Part shown: positions 8,332-17,289 of the stretch, one piece after another
Numbering within the stretch: position 1 is the first letter of the stretch
How the letters are laid out: each line of letters starts with the position of its first letter
NCBI RefSeq assembly: GCF_014873495.1
Contig: NZ_JADBGF010000001.1
Location: 744,001-808,000 of the forward strand
Source: Streptomyces stelliscabiei
Lineage (GTDB): Bacteria > Actinomycetota > Actinomycetes > Streptomycetales > Streptomycetaceae
Direction: 5' to 3'
DNA length: 64,000 nucleotides
The notes under the pieces: model-generated
Databases searched by the model: none
What the model saw: only the letters and a program-made list of their open reading frames with translations
Told to the model about the DNA's origin: nothing
Made by a program: the position numbers and the translations under genes

Positions 8332-9303
8332 ATGCGAGTTGTCGTCATCGGCGGGAGCGGGCACATCGGAACGTATCTCGTCCCCAGGCTGGTGCGGGCC
8401 GGCCATGAAGTGATCAACGTCAGCCGGGGCAGCAGCACCGCCTACACCGATGCTCCTGAATGGCAGCAGGTGCGTCAGGTCGTGGCCGACCGGCAGCGCG
8501 AGGACGCGGCAGGCACCTTCGGCCGCACGGTGGCCGGGCCGGCTCCCGACGCCGTGATCGACTTGGTCTGCTTCACCCTGGAGTCGGCCACCGCACTGGT
8601 CGAGGGCCTGCGCGGCGAGACGGGCCACCTGCTGCACTGCGGATCCGTGTGGCGTTACGGCCCCAGCCTCAGACTGCCCATCTCCGAGGGCACGGGCCCC
8701 GCTCCGATCGGGGAGTACGGCGTCCAGAAGGACCTGATCGCCCGCATGCTCAAGGACGAGACCGCGTCGGGAGGCCTGACGACCACATCCCTGCACCCCG
8801 GGCACATCGTCGGCCCCGGCTGGCACCCGATCGGGCCGCTGGGAAACCTCGACCCGGCCATCTGGACCGTGCTCTCCGCCGGACAGCCGCTGCGGATCCC
8901 GGGCAGCGGAGCCGAGATGATGCACCATGTGCACGCCGACGACGTCGCCCAGGCGTTCGAGCTGGCGATCGAGCACCGGGACACGGCCGCGGGAGAGGAC
9001 TTCAACATCGTCGCCCCCACCGCCCTGAACGTCCGCGGCTTCGCCCACATCGCGGCCGCCTGGTTCGGGCAGACCGCGACACTCGAACCGGTCACCTGGG
9101 ACCAGTTTCGCCAGACCGCACCCCCACAGCACGCCGAGCAGAGCTGGGACCACCTCCACCGCAGCCACTGCCTCACGATCGAGAAGGCCAGGACCCTCCT
9201 GCACTACACGCCACGCTACGAGCCGGAGGTCGCCGTGCTCGAATCAGTACGCTGGCTGATCGAGCACGGCGAACTGGACGTCGCCGGCCCGTTGGTCGCC
9301 TGA
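8332..9303 (+). CDS. NAD-dependent epimerase/dehydratase family protein
   Basis: The product is 323 residues from ATG 8332, chosen because AAAGGA lies five bases upstream and because the Rossmann motif VVVIGGSGHIG then starts at the N-terminus. The middle region SVWRYGPSL replaces the usual YxxxK-type site, with a possible Tyr and Lys in EYGVQKDLI. HPGHIVGPGWHPIGPLGN and the C-terminal half resemble bacterial relatives of extended SDRs that modify sugar or small-molecule substrates. The substrate is unknown. It stands alone, just downstream of the rearranged pseudogenes. Confidence 0.85.
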   Translation: MRVVVIGGSGHIGTYLVPRLVRAGHEVINVSRGSSTAYTDAPEWQQVRQVVADRQREDAAGTFGRTVAGPAPDAVIDLVCFTLESATALVEGLRGETGHLLHCGSVWRYGPSLRLPISEGTGPAPIGEYGVQKDLIARMLKDETASGGLTTTSLHPGHIVGPGWHPIGPLGNLDPAIWTVLSAGQPLRIPGSGAEMMHHVHADDVAQAFELAIEHRDTAAGEDFNIVAPTALNVRGFAHIAAAWFGQTATLEPVTWDQFRQTAPPQHAEQSWDHLHRSHCLTIEKARTLLHYTPRYEPEVAVLESVRWLIEHGELDVAGPLVA

Positions 9304-9431
9304 GAACGCCGGGCCGCACATCGGTTTCGCCGGCCGCCCGGATCCGCACCCTGCCGCAACGAACGGTGCCCGGCTTCGCCATGCACGGCACGCACAGCGC
9401 CGACCGGGGCCGCGTCCGGGCCGGATCCGGT

Positions 9432-10379
9432 TCACCACCGCGCGCGCAGCACCCCGTCGCTGTCGGGCAGGGCAGCGTGGAACAAGGGGTGGTGTGTTTC
9501 GGCGTCCAGGGTCAGTACGCAGGCTGCCCGGGCGCCGGCCACCAGAACGGCAAGTTTCTCGTACTCGGTGTCGTCGACGATCACGTGGCTGATCGTCTCG
9601 TCCTGCGCCTCCCAGACGAACTCCACGGATTCCTCCTCGGGCAACGCGGCCAGGACCGCGCCGACGTCGGGGTCCAGGTCGGGCCAGACAGACACCAGGG
9701 CGCGGGGGCCGAGACCGGCGCGCACCCCGTCGAGGTTCACCACTGTGAGGCGATGCCAGCGCGTGGCGTTCCGGACACAGGTCTCCTCCAGGAGCGCTGC
9801 CTTCCGCGTGTCCAGCTCCGCTCGCACGCGCTCCCAGAAGTTTTCGTCGGCCGCCTCGGTCGGTTCAGATTCCTCCAGGTCCACGGCGTAGGGGGAGGCG
9901 TTCATCGGTTCCGGGTAGAGGCCGAGTTCCCGTGTGCGGGCAAGGGCGCCCGCGCAGCGCCTGTCGCTGCCCACGTATACGTACTGGTCCCACCCGACGT
10001 GCACGGTGAACGCGTCCCCCGCCTCCAGCCGACACCAGGCGCCTTGGTCACGGAGCATGCCCCGGACCAGTTCCAGAGCGACCGGTAGCGAGACCTCGGC
10101 ACCGTCGTGGTAACCGGACAGGTCAGGCGGGAAGAGCCCATCGAGACCGTGTCCCGCGACCGGCGGCTCCACGCCGAAGTGGACGTACCCGGCGACCGCG
10201 GGCTCGCGGATCTCCAGCCGGTCGATGCCCGAGGCCTCCGCGAAGGCGGCGATGGCGTCCAGATACGCCGCTTCGACCGCGCCGTGGTCGCTGACCGTGT
10301 CCTCGGTGCCGGTGTAACCGCCGTGTTCGTCGCGGTCGGCAGGGTCGTACTTGGTGATCCGATGAACGAAAGGTGGCAT
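9432..10379 (-). CDS. Conserved Streptomyces-type protein of unknown function
   Basis: The product is 315 residues and begins MPPFVHRITKYDPADRDEHG. It is acidic and soluble, with no signal peptide or membrane segment. Tryptophans and acidic clusters are scattered, for example WDQYVYVGSD and NFWERVRAELDTRK. Codon usage is normal for the window, so it is probably a real gene. I recognise no catalytic motif. Its C-terminus faces the epimerase gene, and an S1-domain pseudogene lies upstream on the same strand. Confidence 0.7.
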   Translation of the reverse strand: MPPFVHRITKYDPADRDEHGGYTGTEDTVSDHGAVEAAYLDAIAAFAEASGIDRLEIREPAVAGYVHFGVEPPVAGHGLDGLFPPDLSGYHDGAEVSLPVALELVRGMLRDQGAWCRLEAGDAFTVHVGWDQYVYVGSDRRCAGALARTRELGLYPEPMNASPYAVDLEESEPTEAADENFWERVRAELDTRKAALLEETCVRNATRWHRLTVVNLDGVRAGLGPRALVSVWPDLDPDVGAVLAALPEEESVEFVWEAQDETISHVIVDDTEYEKLAVLVAGARAACVLTLDAETHHPLFHAALPDSDGVLRARW

Positions 10380-10447
10380 TTTGCTCCCAGCGAGTGGGCA
10401 CGGCGCCGAGGGGTGGCCGAGGCCCGCACCGTCACGTCGCGCGGCTC

Positions 10448-10665
10448 TCAGTCGCCCGTCCCTGCGCGTGCCAGGCGGATGCGGCGCATAGGTACGTCGA
10501 CCTCGGTGATGCGCACGGTCATCTCATCACCGATACGAACCGCACGTTCGGGGCCCGCTGGTGGCTACTCGGAGCAGTGCACCAGCCCTGCTGTCCCGGC
10601 ATCGAGACCTACGAAGATCCCGAACGGGACCAGCTTCGTGACCGGGCCGCGAACGACACTGTTGA
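10448..10665 (-). pseudogene. S1 RNA-binding domain remnant with in-frame stop
   Basis: Minus-strand reading gives VRGPVTKLVPFGIFVGLDAG, then TAGLVHCSE, an in-frame TAG at 10567-10565, and in the same frame PERAVRIGDEMTVRITEVDV to the natural stop at 10448. This is a typical S1 domain (G-V-VPFG-FV, GLVH-SE, V--GDE), cut by one nonsense codon two thirds of the way along. The sequence before VRGPV does not extend into a second domain. It could be a sequencing error, but the degenerate surroundings favour decay. Confidence 0.6.
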
Positions 10666-11058
10666 CGTAGCCGCCCAGCGCGGCCGAGCCGCCGGCCGGG
10701 GCCTGGTGGCCGAGGGAGGCGATCAGCGAGTAGGTGCGGCCCTCCTTGAGGTTGTCGAGCGTGGTCTGCTGACGGGGTTTCTCGTTCCGCTGATCGGAGG
10801 CGCCTGGTCCGTGCACGTCAGCGTCGACGAGATCGGCGGCACCCACGACTGACGTTCCACTCGGTCTGCACCTTGACGGGGGTGCCGGGCTTGACGACGT
10901 AGGCGGGGCTGCCGTCAGGGTCGAGGACGACGGCGCTGATCAGGCCGTCGAGTGCCGTGGCGGGTACGGAAAGCGACGGGAAGGTCCCGCAGGCTACTCC
11001 AGCCCGCGACTCCGAGCAGGCTGCAGACCCACCCGTCGAAGCCAGACCCCGAACGCGA
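10666..11058. other. Degenerate intergenic stretch with a protein fragment
   Basis: No intact gene is visible. The minus strand around 10985-10853 encodes LISAVVLDPDGSPAYVVKPG and PVKVQTEWNV, which looks like real protein sequence (a beta-rich segment of an unrecognised family), but it loses frame on both sides. This is probably another remnant. Confidence 0.4.
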
Positions 11059-11119
11059 CACGGGTCACGGGTCACGGGGCGCGGGGCACGGGGCACGGGG
11101 CACGGGGCACGGGGCACGG
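11059..11119. repeat. 7-bp tandem repeat, CACGGGG unit
   Basis: About eight copies of a 7-bp unit, CACGGGT then CACGGGG, with one variant (CGCGGGG). It lies about 80 bases upstream of the SDR operator and promoter. The unit length and composition match the repeat at 1002-1029. Confidence 0.9.
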
Positions 11120-11199
11120 CATCGCAACCGGCGCACAAGCAGCGTTCGGGCACTCCGGTCGACACCCAGCCGAGACGCACGATGTCTTGCACTCCTTCA

Positions 11200-11212
11200 A
11201 TAACGAAGTTAT
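11200..11212. promoter_or_regulatory. Operator upstream of the SDR gene (ATAACGAAGTTAT)
   Basis: A perfect 5-3-5 inverted repeat, ATAAC-GAA-GTTAT, sits 10 bases before the SDR start codon. It matches the palindrome in front of the convergent TetR gene (12882-12896), so the same repressor probably binds both. Confidence 0.75.
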
Positions 11213-11221
11213 GTTGCCGCC

Positions 11222-12118
11222 ATGAAACGTGACTTGTTGGGCAGGAAGCTGATCGTCACCGGAGGGGCACGCGGCATCGGAGAGAAGGTGGCCCGCCTGG
11301 CCGCCTCCCGAGGGGCGCGAGTGACCGTGATCGGTCTGGAGGCCGACCGGTTGCGCACCCTCGTCGACGACCTGGGACCCACCGCATCATGGCGGGAGGC
11401 CGATGTGCGTGACGGCGTGGCTCTGCGGTCGGCGATCGATGAGGCCGCGGAAGTCATGGGCGGCATAGACCTCGTCGTCGCCAACGCGGGCGTCGTGGCG
11501 TACGGGACGGTGCGACAGACGGACGAGGCGTCGTTCGAGCGGGTCGTGGACGTCAATCTCAACGGCGTGTTCCGCACCCTGAAGTACGCGACACCCCATC
11601 TGGAGCGCAGCCGCGGCCATGTGCTGGTCGTGGCGTCGGCGCTGTCCTTCATGCCGTTCCCCGCGATGTCCTCCTACGGCGCGAGCAAGGCCGGGGTCGA
11701 GCTCCTTGCCCTGACCTATCGCCAGGAAGTGGCGCACCTCGGGATCACGGCCGGTCTCGTGCATCCCTCCTGGATCGACACGGACCTCGTCCGTGGAGGC
11801 GAGGCGGACCTCCCTTCGTTCGGCGGCATCCGCAGGAAGCTGCCCTACCCGGGCAATGTGACCACGAGCGTGGAGCGGGCCGCTTCCGCGATCGTCGACG
11901 GGCTCGTACGCCGCCGCAGCCGCGTCTACGTCCCGCGTGCGGTCGTCGTGGCGAACTGGGCGAAGGCGGCGCTGAACTCGCCGATGTCATGGCCCTGGGC
12001 GAGACGCTTCGCGGCCGCGTCGGTTCCGGTCGTCGAGCGGGAGGTCGCGGCGCTGGGCAGGTACGACCAACTCACGCCGGGCAGTGACACACCGGGTGCG
12101 GGGACCGGGTCGCCCTGA
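11222..12118 (+). CDS. Short-chain dehydrogenase/reductase
   Basis: The product is 298 residues. It has the classical SDR marks: TGGARGIG for the cofactor, VVANAGVVAYG for the NNAG position, VASALS with the catalytic Ser, and YGASKAG with Tyr and Lys. The C-terminus is about 40 residues longer than a minimal SDR and contains RRRSRVYVPRAVVVANWAK, seen in membrane-associated lipid-type reductases. It is controlled by the operator overlapping its promoter. With the crotonase, hydrolase and ligase downstream it probably forms a TetR-controlled acyl-CoA or lipid-modifying set. The substrate is unknown. Confidence 0.9.
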   Translation: MKRDLLGRKLIVTGGARGIGEKVARLAASRGARVTVIGLEADRLRTLVDDLGPTASWREADVRDGVALRSAIDEAAEVMGGIDLVVANAGVVAYGTVRQTDEASFERVVDVNLNGVFRTLKYATPHLERSRGHVLVVASALSFMPFPAMSSYGASKAGVELLALTYRQEVAHLGITAGLVHPSWIDTDLVRGGEADLPSFGGIRRKLPYPGNVTTSVERAASAIVDGLVRRRSRVYVPRAVVVANWAKAALNSPMSWPWARRFAAASVPVVEREVAALGRYDQLTPGSDTPGAGTGSP

Positions 12119-12165
12119 TCGCGCGCACGGGGCAGCACCCGAGCACCCCGCAGCCCCCGACACGT

Positions 12166-12849
12166 TCAATGACCGGCGACGACCGAGTCGTAGAGGCGCG
12201 CGCCGGTCTGGTGCGAGGCCTCGGCACGGGTCCGTTCGTCCCCCAGCCCGACGGCGAAATTCACACCCATCGGCACAAACACCTGCGCCACCGCGTCCTC
12301 GAACTCGACGAAGTGCGCGCCCAGTTCGAGGGTGATGTATCCGTGCACCATGCTCCACAACTGCGCGGCCATGACCTCGGGTTCCCGCTGTTCGACCCTG
12401 CCGGAGCGCGCGAGTCGTCCGCATGCCGCGGTGATATGAGCGTGTGCGTCCCGAAAGGCCGACGAATGCCCACTCAGGCGATGGTCCGCTTCCGTCAAGG
12501 GCCGGTACGTCGCACGCGTGGACAGCCCGAACATCAGGTCGTAGAGGTGAGGGTTCTCGCGGGCGAGCCGACGGCAGCTCAGGGCCATGGCGAAGAGATC
12601 CGCGATCGGGTCGTCCGTCACCGGCACCTGCGCGAACGCTCTGCCGAGTTCCTGGAAGCCGCGGTCGGCGACGGCGCCCATCAGCTCGGGGATCCCACCG
12701 AAGTGGCTGTAGACCACCATCGTCGACAGTCCGCTAGCCGAAGCCACCGTGCGCGCCTTGATGGCCGACGGTCCCTGCTCCGCGAGCAGGCCGATGGCCG
12801 CCCGCACCAGCCGCTCCGGCGCGTCGTCGAGTTTCGCCCGCCCTGCCAT
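12166..12849 (-). CDS. TetR family repressor
   Basis: The product is 227 residues from ATG 12849, which has GGAGG ten bases upstream; an earlier TTG start at 12879 is less likely. The helix-turn-helix reads LVRAAIGLLAEQGPSAIKARTVASASGLSTMVVYSHFGG. The C-terminal domain (HPHLYDLMFGLS-like, then AAQLWSMVHGYITLELGAHF) is of the TetR_C WHG type. It sits convergent with the SDR gene and divergent from the crotonase operon. A 15-bp palindrome in its own promoter region matches the one before the SDR, so it probably represses itself and both flanking units. Confidence 0.9.
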   Translation of the reverse strand: MAGRAKLDDAPERLVRAAIGLLAEQGPSAIKARTVASASGLSTMVVYSHFGGIPELMGAVADRGFQELGRAFAQVPVTDDPIADLFAMALSCRRLARENPHLYDLMFGLSTRATYRPLTEADHRLSGHSSAFRDAHAHITAACGRLARSGRVEQREPEVMAAQLWSMVHGYITLELGAHFVEFEDAVAQVFVPMGVNFAVGLGDERTRAEASHQTGARLYDSVVAGH

Positions 12850-12881
12850 GTCCCGTACGCCTCCGGCATTGACACCCAAGC

Positions 12882-12896
12882 GATAACTTGGTTATC
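12882..12896. promoter_or_regulatory. TetR operator GATAAC-TTG-GTTATC
   Basis: A perfect 6-3-6 inverted repeat 33 bases upstream of the TetR start, in the divergent promoter region with the crotonase operon. It shares ATAAC-N3-GTTAT with the site at 11200-11212. The rest of the 12897-13168 gap holds short direct repeats of CGACATCCCGC-like sequence and no gene. Confidence 0.8.
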
Positions 12897-13168
12897 TCAC
12901 TCTTCACGGCAATAGTACACATCTCGCGTGGCATGCCGTATCGAACGCAGGCGTGCGTGCCCGGACACGGCATCCCGCCTCGTCCCGGGGTGCGACATCC
13001 CGCACCACCCCGGACGCGACATCCCGCGTCGTCCCAGCTCACGCCGCCCGCACGGACACGGCCCGTCCAAGGATCCCGATCCTCGCCCCTACGACAGGGT
13101 TCGGCGGTCGTGGCCGTGCACCCTCCCACTCTCCCACCCCTCATGGACTCGACCCAGGAGCGGAACAC

Positions 13169-14137
13169 ATGCCATACAAAGACGAAGGTCACCTGGAGAC
13201 AGAAGACCGGGGAGCCGTCCTGGTCGTCCGGGTGGACGGTGGACCCCACCAGGAGTTCGGCCTGGATCTCGCCGAACAGCTGGACCGGTTGGTGAGGCGG
13301 GTCGACAGGAACCCGACCGTCCGGGCCGTCGTCTTCACCGGCGCGCATCCGGAGCGCTTCGTCAGCCATGCCGCGGTCGAATGGCTGCAGGCAGAGGGCG
13401 CCGCGAGCCCGCCGGTGGGCCGGCGCGGTGCCGCCGCCGTCGTCCGCATGGCGAAGCACGTGGACCGGTCCCGTCTCCTCGGGCTCCTGCTGCGCCGGAC
13501 CCCGATGCGAGGGGCCCTGCAACTGGAGCGCCTGCACTCGACCTTCCTCCGCATGAACAGAAGCGGTGTGCTCTTCGTCGCCGCGCTCAACGGTTCGGCT
13601 CTGGGCCTCGGCGCGGAGTTCGCCTGGGCGTGCGACCTGCGAGTCATGGCCGACGGGGACTTCTTCATCGGCCAGCCGGAGATCCTGCTCGGCATCATCC
13701 CGGGCGGAGGCGGCACCCAGCGGCTGACCCGGCTGATCGGCACCCACCGGTCGTTGGCCGCGATCCTCGAAGGCAAGCCGTTCACACCCGCGGAGGCTCT
13801 CGCCAACGGAGCGGTGGACAAGGTCGTCGCGCAGGACAAGGTGGTCGCACAGGCCGTGGAACTCGCCGAGCACTTCGGGAAGCGGTCGAGGGGCTCGGTC
13901 GCGGCCGCCAAGAGGTCGGTGTACTTCGGCGGCTCCATGTCGCTGGAGGACGGCCTGCATGTCGAACGCGCCGAGTTCTTCACCAGGATTCTTTCGAAGG
14001 AGGGCCAGGAACTGACGCTCGACTACATGGCGACGACCGACGTCACCGGCGAACTCCCCCTCTACACACCGGGCACCTACGGCCGGGCGCTCGCGTCCGG
14101 CAGCGTGCCCGGTCGTCGCCCGGCGAACGGACGGTGA
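13169..14137 (+). CDS. Enoyl-CoA hydratase/isomerase (crotonase) family
   Basis: The product is 322 residues from ATG 13169 (GGAG nine bases upstream). The crotonase core is present: ALNGSALGLGAEFAWACDLR carries the first catalytic Glu and the oxyanion glycines, and GQPEILLGIIPGGGGTQRL carries the second Glu. Both hydratase glutamates are kept, so hydration of 2-enoyl-CoA is plausible. Residues 67-120 are an insertion compared with the 260-residue norm. A small in-frame duplication (DKVVAQ twice) lies near residue 225. It is first of three closely spaced genes: eight bases to the hydrolase, then the ligase. Confidence 0.88.
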   Translation: MPYKDEGHLETEDRGAVLVVRVDGGPHQEFGLDLAEQLDRLVRRVDRNPTVRAVVFTGAHPERFVSHAAVEWLQAEGAASPPVGRRGAAAVVRMAKHVDRSRLLGLLLRRTPMRGALQLERLHSTFLRMNRSGVLFVAALNGSALGLGAEFAWACDLRVMADGDFFIGQPEILLGIIPGGGGTQRLTRLIGTHRSLAAILEGKPFTPAEALANGAVDKVVAQDKVVAQAVELAEHFGKRSRGSVAAAKRSVYFGGSMSLEDGLHVERAEFFTRILSKEGQELTLDYMATTDVTGELPLYTPGTYGRALASGSVPGRRPANGR

Positions 14138-14144
14138 GCCCACG

Positions 14145-15074
14145 ATGACCACGCCAAGCCCACAGTCCTTCACCCGGCTCGACATCACCTTCCGCTCCGG
14201 CGACAGCACCTGCGCCGGCTGGTTCTACCTCCCCACCGGTGTCACCTCCGCGCCCGTCGTCGTCCTCGGGCACGGCCTGGGTGCCACCCGCGAGATGCGT
14301 CTGGACGCCTTCGCCGAGCGCTTCGCACAGGCCGGCATCGCCGCGCTGGCCTTCACGTACCGGCACTTCGGGGACAGCGGCGGCCATCCGCGCCAACTCC
14401 TGTCGATCAAGCGGCAGCTCACCGACTGGGACGCCGCCGTCGACTACGTCAAAGCTCGCCCTGACGTCGATCACACGCGCATCGCCGTGTGGGGCAGCTC
14501 GTTCGGCGGCGGCCACGCCATCACCGTCGCCTCGCGCCACCCCGAACTGCGCGCGGCCGTGGCCCAGTGCCCCTTCACCGACGGTCTCGCCTCCGCACTG
14601 GCGCTGGGTCCTCTCGCCTCGCTCAGGATCACTCCGGTGGTCGCCCGCGATCTGTTGACCGGCATCCGCGGAAAGGCACCCGTCACTGTTCCCATCGCCG
14701 CCGCCCCCGGCACGCCGGCCCTCATGAACGCCGCGGACGCCCTGCCCGGATACCAGGCGCTGCAACCTGCGGGGACGACGTTCCGCAACGAGGTGGCGGC
14801 GAGGGTCATTCCGGCCATCGTGGCCTACCGGCCCGGGCGCGCGGCCAGGAAGATCGCCTTCCCGATCCTCTTCTGCGTCAGCGACACCGACACCGTCACG
14901 CCTCCCGCCCAGACCCTCCGTCATGCGCGCACCGCGCCCAGGGCGGAGATCAAGAGGTACGGCGCCGGCCACTTCGACTTCTACACCGGCGAGACCTTCG
15001 AGGAACTGGTACGCGACCAGATCGAGTTCCTCGCCCGTCAGCTGAACCCGGCAGCCGCCGCGTCGGCTCCGTGA
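14145..15074 (+). CDS. Alpha/beta hydrolase (dienelactone-hydrolase/BAAT-like)
   Basis: The product is 309 residues. The oxyanion loop is LGHGLGATREM near residues 41-51, the nucleophile elbow is GSSFGG with Ser119, the acid is probably in CVSDTDTVTP, and the base is His in YGAGHFDFY. The cytoplasmic layout and lack of signal peptide suggest an esterase or thioesterase acting on an operon intermediate. Its start lies eight bases after the crotonase stop, and the acyl-CoA ligase follows 37 bases after its own stop. The precise substrate cannot be read from the sequence. Confidence 0.85.
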   Translation: MTTPSPQSFTRLDITFRSGDSTCAGWFYLPTGVTSAPVVVLGHGLGATREMRLDAFAERFAQAGIAALAFTYRHFGDSGGHPRQLLSIKRQLTDWDAAVDYVKARPDVDHTRIAVWGSSFGGGHAITVASRHPELRAAVAQCPFTDGLASALALGPLASLRITPVVARDLLTGIRGKAPVTVPIAAAPGTPALMNAADALPGYQALQPAGTTFRNEVAARVIPAIVAYRPGRAARKIAFPILFCVSDTDTVTPPAQTLRHARTAPRAEIKRYGAGHFDFYTGETFEELVRDQIEFLARQLNPAAAASAP

Positions 15075-15111
15075 CCGGATCGCATCTCACCCAGACAGGT
15101 ACGCCCTCGCC

Positions 15112-16590
15112 ATGAACTTCGCCTCCCTGCCCGACCGCCGCGCGGCCCTCGACCCCGACGGGGCCGCGGTCTCGGACGGCCGTCAGACCCTCACCAACGA
15201 CCAGTTGCTGCGTCGTGTCCAGGCTGCGGCGCGGCACCTTCAGGACCTCGGAATCGGTCCTGGTGATGTCGTGGCCGTCAAGCTGACCAATCGCGTCGAG
15301 TTCGTGCTGCTGCTGTTCGCCGCCTGGCGGCTCGGCGCCACCATCACGCCGGTCAACCCGAGCATGACCGATGTCGAAGTGGCCCGGCAGCTCGCGGACT
15401 CCGGCGCACGCCTCGTGGTGCGCGAGGACGGTGAGGTCGACGGCGCGGACGCAACTGCCGTCCTCGCCGTCGGTGAACTGCGCGGCGGTGTGGTGCAACC
15501 GGAGCAGGCACCCCCGCCGGACCCGTCCGCGCTGGCCCTCCTCATCTACACCAGCGGCACCACCGGGGTGCCGAAGGGCGTGATGCTCGACCACGCCAAC
15601 ATCGATGCCATGGCGGACATGGGGCGTCGAGCGCTGGAGGTCGGGCCGGCCGACCGATGCCTGCTGATCCTGCCCCTCTTCCACGTCAACGGCATCGTGA
15701 TCAGCACGCTCATACCGTTGCTCGCGGGCGCGAGCGTCGCCATCGCCGACCGCTTCAGCCCGGACACCTTCTTCGACGTCGTCGAGCGCGAGCGTCCGAC
15801 CTTCGTCAGTGCCGTGCCGACGATCTACAGCATGCTCGCGGCGCTCCCGGACGAGATCCGCCCCGACACCTCGTCCCTGCGCTTCGGGGTCTGCGGCGCC
15901 GCCCCGGCCTCCGCCGAGCTGCTGACCCGGTTCGAGGCGCGCTACGGTTTTCCGCTCGTCGAGGGATACGGACTGTCCGAAGGCACCTGCGCTTCCACCG
16001 TCAACCCCGTCGCCGGCCCTCGACGCGCCGGAACCGTGGGACCGCCCTTCCCCGGTCAGGAGATCCGGATCGTCGACGCCGACGGCATTGAGGTGCCGCG
16101 CGGTACGGACGGAGAGGTCGTCCTGAGAGGCCCCAATGTCATGCGGGGCTACCTCGGCCGTCCGGACGAGACGGCCCGAGTCGTGGTCGACGGCTGGCTG
16201 CACACGGGCGACGTCGGTCATCTCGACGCCGACGGCTACCTGACCCTCGTCGGACGCTCGAAAGACATGATCATCCGGGGTGGGGAGAACATCTATCCCA
16301 AGGAGATCGAGGACGTGCTCGCGGGCGACCCGTCCGTACTCGAAGCCGCCGTGATCGGCGCCCCCGACGAGAAATGGGGAGAAGTGGTCGTCGCCTACGT
16401 CCAGCCACGACCGGGCCGGACCGTCGATCCGACGGTTCTCCAGGACCTCTGTGCCCGAAGCCTCAGCGGCTACAAACGCCCGACCTCGTACGTGGTCGTG
16501 GAGGCCATTCCCAAGAACGCCGTCGGAAAGATCGACAAGGTCACGTTGCGGGCAGCACACTCCGCGGCATCCGTCGGCGCTCGACCTTGA
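15112..16590 (+). CDS. Acyl-CoA synthetase (AMP-binding, class I)
   Basis: The product is 492 residues. Adenylation motifs are complete: the P-loop YTSGTTGVPKGVM, the A5 motif VEGYGLSEGTCAST, the A7 aspartate in LHTGDVGHLDADGYL, the hinge region GRSKDMIIRGGENIYPKEIE, and the catalytic Lys in PKNAVGKIDK. It activates a carboxylic acid to an acyl adenylate and then an acyl-CoA. The overall length and hinge match medium/long-chain fatty acid or aryl acid ligases. It is last in the operon with a crotonase and a hydrolase, so a chain-shortening or side-chain degradation role is plausible. Confidence 0.92.
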   Translation: MNFASLPDRRAALDPDGAAVSDGRQTLTNDQLLRRVQAAARHLQDLGIGPGDVVAVKLTNRVEFVLLLFAAWRLGATITPVNPSMTDVEVARQLADSGARLVVREDGEVDGADATAVLAVGELRGGVVQPEQAPPPDPSALALLIYTSGTTGVPKGVMLDHANIDAMADMGRRALEVGPADRCLLILPLFHVNGIVISTLIPLLAGASVAIADRFSPDTFFDVVERERPTFVSAVPTIYSMLAALPDEIRPDTSSLRFGVCGAAPASAELLTRFEARYGFPLVEGYGLSEGTCASTVNPVAGPRRAGTVGPPFPGQEIRIVDADGIEVPRGTDGEVVLRGPNVMRGYLGRPDETARVVVDGWLHTGDVGHLDADGYLTLVGRSKDMIIRGGENIYPKEIEDVLAGDPSVLEAAVIGAPDEKWGEVVVAYVQPRPGRTVDPTVLQDLCARSLSGYKRPTSYVVVEAIPKNAVGKIDKVTLRAAHSAASVGARP

Positions 16591-16603
16591 GCGGCCGCTC
16601 AAG
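16586..16603 (+). terminator. Palindrome at the end of the ligase gene
   Basis: CTTGAGCGGCCGCTCAAG is an 18-bp perfect palindrome that includes the ligase stop codon. It could form a short hairpin at the transcript end or serve as a protein-binding site. Confidence 0.4.
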
Positions 16604-16725
16604 CCGCACCGCGGCGCCTACGCAGCGATGCGATGCGGTGCGGTGCGGTGCGGCTGACGAACCATTCATCCCTCACGAAGCCGCCCACGCCCTGAACGGG
16701 CGCAAACACTCTCAGGGCCTGTCAG

Positions 16726-16772
16726 GGACTGCTGGGAACTCTGAGGACTGCTGGGGACTGCTGGGGACTGCC
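16726..16772. repeat. 10-bp repeats of GGACTGCTGG
   Basis: Three perfect copies (16726, 16745, 16755) and a fourth partial copy precede the stop codon of the NmrA remnant. A GCGGT pentamer run also occurs at 16634-16655. Confidence 0.85.
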
Positions 16773-16779
16773 ACCCAGA

Positions 16780-17253
16780 CTAGGCAGCCGTCAGCTTCTG
16801 GATGCGCGGGTGGTTCTCCAGAGCCCACCGCACAGTCTTCGGCGGGCGCCCGAGCAGGGTTTCCAGTTCGTCGGTGAGACCGCCGTAGCCTCCGCGTCCG
16901 ATGATCCGGGTCAGGGTCTTCAGGTGCTCCGCGATGTGCGGGTACGCGGACATGTGGGTGTCCACGTAGGTCTCGTTCCAGGTTTCGATGTCCTCGGGAA
17001 CATACGTGACCGGGCGTCCCAGCACGGCCGCGAAGTCCTCCGCGATTCCGTGCATGTCCTTCAGCTCCGGGCCGGTGAGCGCGTAGCAAAGCCCGATCGG
17101 CGCCTCGTCCGGTCGCCGCCGCACGAGGATCCAGCAGATCGCGCGCCTACCGTCTCGCCAGCGCCGTTGACGACCGAACCGCAAGCTCCCCACCTGTGGC
17201 ACGCCCGGCAACACTCTTTCGGCCGCACGGACGTCCCCCGTACATCGGGGCAC
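16780..17253 (-). pseudogene. NmrA-like NAD(P)-binding protein, N-terminally truncated
   Basis: The last 110 or so residues are clearly homologous: YALTGPELKDMHGIAEDFAA, then VTYVPEDIETWNETYVDTHM, HIAEHLKTLTRIIGRGGYGG, and LLGRPPKTVRWALENHPRI. This is the C-terminal half of NmrA-family reductases. The sequence upstream (before about 17100) no longer matches and there is no Rossmann glycine motif, so about half of the gene is gone. It lies directly downstream of a TetR gene on the same strand and was perhaps that regulator's original target. Confidence 0.7.
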
Positions 17254-17289
17254 GCCGGCGACAGGGAAACACCTTGGAGGAGTGAGGCG

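Noticed and set aside
10952..11203. Small proteins encoded by the CACGGGG repeat
   Set aside because: The translation is only the repeat (GHGARGTGHGA-type). It is a product of the tandem repeat, not a gene.
12734..14209. A 491-codon minus-strand ORF over the crotonase gene
   Set aside because: The plus strand carries a clear crotonase with a ribosome site, while this frame shows only composition bias.
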